DNA from: JAZLIT01 sp045617525
GTDB lineage: Bacteria; Bacillota; Bacilli; Bacillales_A; Planococcaceae
NCBI GenBank assembly: GCA_045617525.1
Contig: JAZLIT010000220.1
Span: forward strand, 1-7,908
Direction: 5' to 3'
Length of the DNA: 7,908 nt
The notes beneath the pieces are model-generated. The model saw nothing but the letters and a program-made list of their open reading frames with translations, was not told where the DNA came from and searched no databases. Shown here piece after piece: positions 5,154-7,908 of this stretch. The position numbers and the translations under genes are program-made. How positions within the stretch are numbered: the first letter of the stretch is position 1; every line of letters begins with the position of its first letter.

Positions 5154-7908
5154 GTGAAAGAATGGATCGAAAAATTGAATGAAAAAATAGAATTACTCGC
5201 TGCTGCTAAATGGCTACGTTCACTTCGCATTACAGGTAGCGTAGTTTGGAATTTAGCGCTTATCTTTATTATTTCTCTTCTTGTAGTTGGTGTTTTTGCT
5301 GCGTCAATTGGCGCTGGCTATTTTGCCTCTTTAGTAAAGGATGAACCACTACGTTCGAAAGAAGAAATGCGAGAAATGATCTTAAATTATGACGAAACGA
5401 GTGAAGTATACTTCGCAAATAATGTTTACATAGGGAAATTACGTACAGATTTAGACCGACGTGAAACATCATTAGCGAAAGTCTCTCAGCACGTTATTGA
5501 TGCGGTTCTCGCTACAGAAGATGAGTATTTCCACGAGCATTCTGGAATTGTTCCAAAAGCTGTTATACGTGGTTTATTACAGGATGTTTCAAACTCCTCA
5601 ACACAAACAGGCGGCTCAACACTAACGCAACAGCTTATTAAAAATCAAATTTTGACGAATGAAGTTTCCTACGAACGTAAAGCGAAGGAAATATTACTCG
5701 CACTGCGCCTAGAAAAATTCATGACTAAAGAAGAAATTCTAGAAGCCTACTTAAATATTATCCCGTACGGACGTAATGCCAACGGACGCAATATTGCGGG
5801 TATTGAAACAGCAGCAAATGGGATTTTCGGCATTCAGGCTTCCGAGTTAAACTTAGCTCAAGCTGCCTACATCGCAGGAATTCCACAAGCACCGTATAAA
5901 TATACACCGTTCACAAATAAAGGCGTATTGAAAACAGAACAACAAATCCAACCAGGTATCGATCGTATGAAAACCGTATTATACCGTATGAACGAGGTTG
6001 GATACATTAGCGACGAGGAATACGAGACTACATTAAATTATGATATCGCGAAAGATTTCCGTCTTCCTGAAGAACGTGCTGAGGATAAGTATCCGTGGTT
6101 AACAGTTGAAATCGAAGAGCGCGCAAAGAAAATTATTGCGCAAAATTTAGCTGAAAAGGATGGGATTGATCCTGCCCGTTTAAATGAAGAAGAGAATTTA
6201 TACCAAAAATACACCATTTTAGCGGCACGTGCTGTCCGTTCAAATGGTTATAGAATTTACTCAACAATCGATAAAGATATGTATGATGCTATGAACCAAG
6301 CCGCGCAAGACTTTACTACCTATGGTCATACGTATACGGAGAAATATACAGATGAAAATGATGAAGAAGCAACACGTGATTTACCTGTTCAAGTCGGTAG
6401 TATGGCAATGGAAACACAAACAGGTAAAATCCTAGCCTTTGTGGCAGGTCGAGACTATCAAACCGAACAATTAAATCATGCGACACAAGCAAGACGTTCA
6501 AACGGTTCAACAATGAAACCATTGATTGTCTACGGTCCAGCACTTGATTACGGTGAAATCGGTGCAGGAACACCACTAGTAGATGTTATAATTGAAAACG
6601 GATGGAGCCCAAAAAACTTTAATGCAGAGGAGGAGCGTGGTATCGTTTCCGCTCGCGAAGCATTAGAGGATTCTTTAAATATTCCTGCCGCTCGACTTTA
6701 CTATAAAATTTTAAATCGTCGTCCAGCTGACTATTTACTGAAATTAGGCGTAGATAAACTACACCCTGAAGATTTCGAAAATCCTTCTTCCGCGTTAGGC
6801 TCCTTATTGAATGGAATTACGGTTGAAGAAAACACAAACGCATATCAAGCAATTGCGAATGGCGGACAATTTATCGATGGCTATATGATTGAAAAAATTG
6901 TAGATTTAGACGGCAATATCATTTTCCAACATGAAATAGAGCCAGTCGAAGTATACACAGAAGAAACTGCCTATATTTTAACGGATATGTTACGTGGCGT
7001 TTTAACTGATGGTACTGGACGTACAGCAAATGACCTATTAAAATTCTCAAGTGATTTTGCTGCCAAAACAGGTACAACATCAAACTATGGTGATGTTTGG
7101 TTTATGGGTTATAACAAAAGCGTTACACTAGGTGTTTGGCTTGGCTATAAAGATTTAAAACTTAGCTTAGGTACATTCAACAATCAATATGGTCATCCAA
7201 GTACACGTGTCAATCGTATTTGGGCGTCACTCATGAATTCTCTATATGATGCAAACCCTGAATTAATAGGCACTAAAGAAACATTCACCAAGCCAACAAA
7301 TGTAGTATCTCAACCTTTCTGTGGGATTTCAGGATTAGCACCATCGGAAAGTTGTACAAATGCAGGACTAGTTCGAAATGATTTATTTAACCAAAACATT
7401 ATGACCCCTACGCAACAGGATGATAGCTTATCATCTTCAACTTCCGTTGTGATTAATGGGATTTCATACCCATCATTGGCAACAACACCGACAGAATTTG
7501 TCACAATGAGTGGTATTGGTTTAAATAGTGTATTTGTGGAGCGTATGTTAGGTAAACAAGGCGGAGACATTTCTAAGCTATTACGTGGGATTTCAACTAT
7601 CGGCGGGCTTTCAGTGTCTGGCGGTGAATTCGAAGCCGATGATCAGGCACCAAGTGAAGTCGCTGCAAGTTTAGCGGGCGATGTCCTTTCATGGAATGCT
7701 TCAAGTTCAAATGACGTAATCGGTTATCGTGTTTATAGCATTACCGATAGTGGCCGCGTCCTAGCCGGTTCTTTCCGTTCTGATGCTTCACTTCATATGA
7801 CAATTAATCGCGGTACTAGCTATGTTGTAGTTGCTGTAGACATTACTGGATTTGAGTCGGGTTATTCAAATGTAATCCAACTAGAAAAAGAACAGCAAAT
7901 TATTACAC
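5154..7908 (+). CDS. Class A penicillin-binding protein (GT51 + transpeptidase + FN3-like), 3' end beyond window
   Basis: A bifunctional peptidoglycan synthase at the outer face of the membrane; 918 codons are visible with no stop before base 7908. A cytoplasmic segment (1-30) leads into one membrane anchor (about 31-54). The GT51 domain follows, with catalytic E122 in EDEYFHEHSG, GGSTLTQQ at 153-160, and RKAKEILLALRLE. The transpeptidase domain has S452-T-M-K455 (nucleophile Ser), S507-L-N509 and K638-T-G640. A segment with two cysteines (C723, C734) and a Ser-rich linker come next, then an FN3-like domain from about 833 to 912. The GTG at 5154 is chosen because GGAGGT (5141-5146) sits 7 bases upstream; the ATG at 5149 meets a stop two codons on. 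The overall build is like PBP1 of Bacillus (914 aa). It is divergent from tyrS, a pairing I recall from other Bacillales. The exact paralogue is not settled, so no symbol is given. Confidence 0.95.
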   Translation, partial: MKEWIEKLNEKIELLAAAKWLRSLRITGSVVWNLALIFIISLLVVGVFAASIGAGYFASLVKDEPLRSKEEMREMILNYDETSEVYFANNVYIGKLRTDLDRRETSLAKVSQHVIDAVLATEDEYFHEHSGIVPKAVIRGLLQDVSNSSTQTGGSTLTQQLIKNQILTNEVSYERKAKEILLALRLEKFMTKEEILEAYLNIIPYGRNANGRNIAGIETAANGIFGIQASELNLAQAAYIAGIPQAPYKYTPFTNKGVLKTEQQIQPGIDRMKTVLYRMNEVGYISDEEYETTLNYDIAKDFRLPEERAEDKYPWLTVEIEERAKKIIAQNLAEKDGIDPARLNEEENLYQKYTILAARAVRSNGYRIYSTIDKDMYDAMNQAAQDFTTYGHTYTEKYTDENDEEATRDLPVQVGSMAMETQTGKILAFVAGRDYQTEQLNHATQARRSNGSTMKPLIVYGPALDYGEIGAGTPLVDVIIENGWSPKNFNAEEERGIVSAREALEDSLNIPAARLYYKILNRRPADYLLKLGVDKLHPEDFENPSSALGSLLNGITVEENTNAYQAIANGGQFIDGYMIEKIVDLDGNIIFQHEIEPVEVYTEETAYILTDMLRGVLTDGTGRTANDLLKFSSDFAAKTGTTSNYGDVWFMGYNKSVTLGVWLGYKDLKLSLGTFNNQYGHPSTRVNRIWASLMNSLYDANPELIGTKETFTKPTNVVSQPFCGISGLAPSESCTNAGLVRNDLFNQNIMTPTQQDDSLSSSTSVVINGISYPSLATTPTEFVTMSGIGLNSVFVERMLGKQGGDISKLLRGISTIGGLSVSGGEFEADDQAPSEVAASLAGDVLSWNASSSNDVIGYRVYSITDSGRVLAGSFRSDASLHMTINRGTSYVVVAVDITGFESGYSNVIQLEKEQQIIT

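Noticed and set aside
5269..5472. Minus-strand open frame inside the PBP gene
   Set aside because: Opposite the membrane anchor and the start of the GT51 domain; low-complexity Gln/His-rich product, no ribosome binding site. The same applies to 6316-6576 and 7310-7570.
1..7908. CRISPR arrays, tRNA or rRNA genes, and toxin-antitoxin or phage-defence gene sets
   Set aside because: No spaced direct repeats, no tRNA-like cloverleaf and no such gene families were seen.

Overview
The window looks like chromosomal DNA from a low-GC member of the Bacillota, most likely the Bacillales. The support is an AT-rich base composition, GGAGG-type ribosome binding sites, extended -10 promoters, a T-box leader in front of tyrS, and the pairing of tyrS with a divergent class A penicillin-binding protein gene. 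A Lysinibacillus/Solibacillus-type host is plausible, but that is a guess from general gene style.

Layout. Positions 2-1298 hold one apparently intact IS3-family insertion sequence. It has orfA, an A_AAA_AAG frameshift site, an orfB with a complete DDE triad, and imperfect 37/38-bp ends. Its right end runs in frame into a membrane-protein ORF (1273-1584) that looks like a host gene that lost its 5' end. After a gene-free gap with a good promoter comes an RNase HI-like gene (1750-2406). It ends at a hairpin terminator shared with a convergent minus-strand block.

The minus-strand block reads right to left: a T-box leader, tyrS, a hairpin terminator, a Yip1-family membrane protein, and a small membrane protein of unknown function. 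Divergent from tyrS, on the plus strand, is a class A penicillin-binding protein (5154 to the window end) with a glycosyltransferase domain, a transpeptidase domain and a C-terminal fibronectin-III-like domain. Its reading frame is still open at base 7908.

How the parts work together. tyrS is under uncharged-tRNA(Tyr) control through the T-box. The tyrS and PBP promoters sit back to back within about 65 bp. The IS carries at least three expression-control structures: a hairpin at the left end that would bury the orfA ribosome binding site in read-through transcripts, the programmed frameshift site, and a strong hairpin at the end of orfB. I see no evidence for a previously undescribed multi-gene system. 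The most interesting material is in the IS control structures and the IS-host gene fusion.
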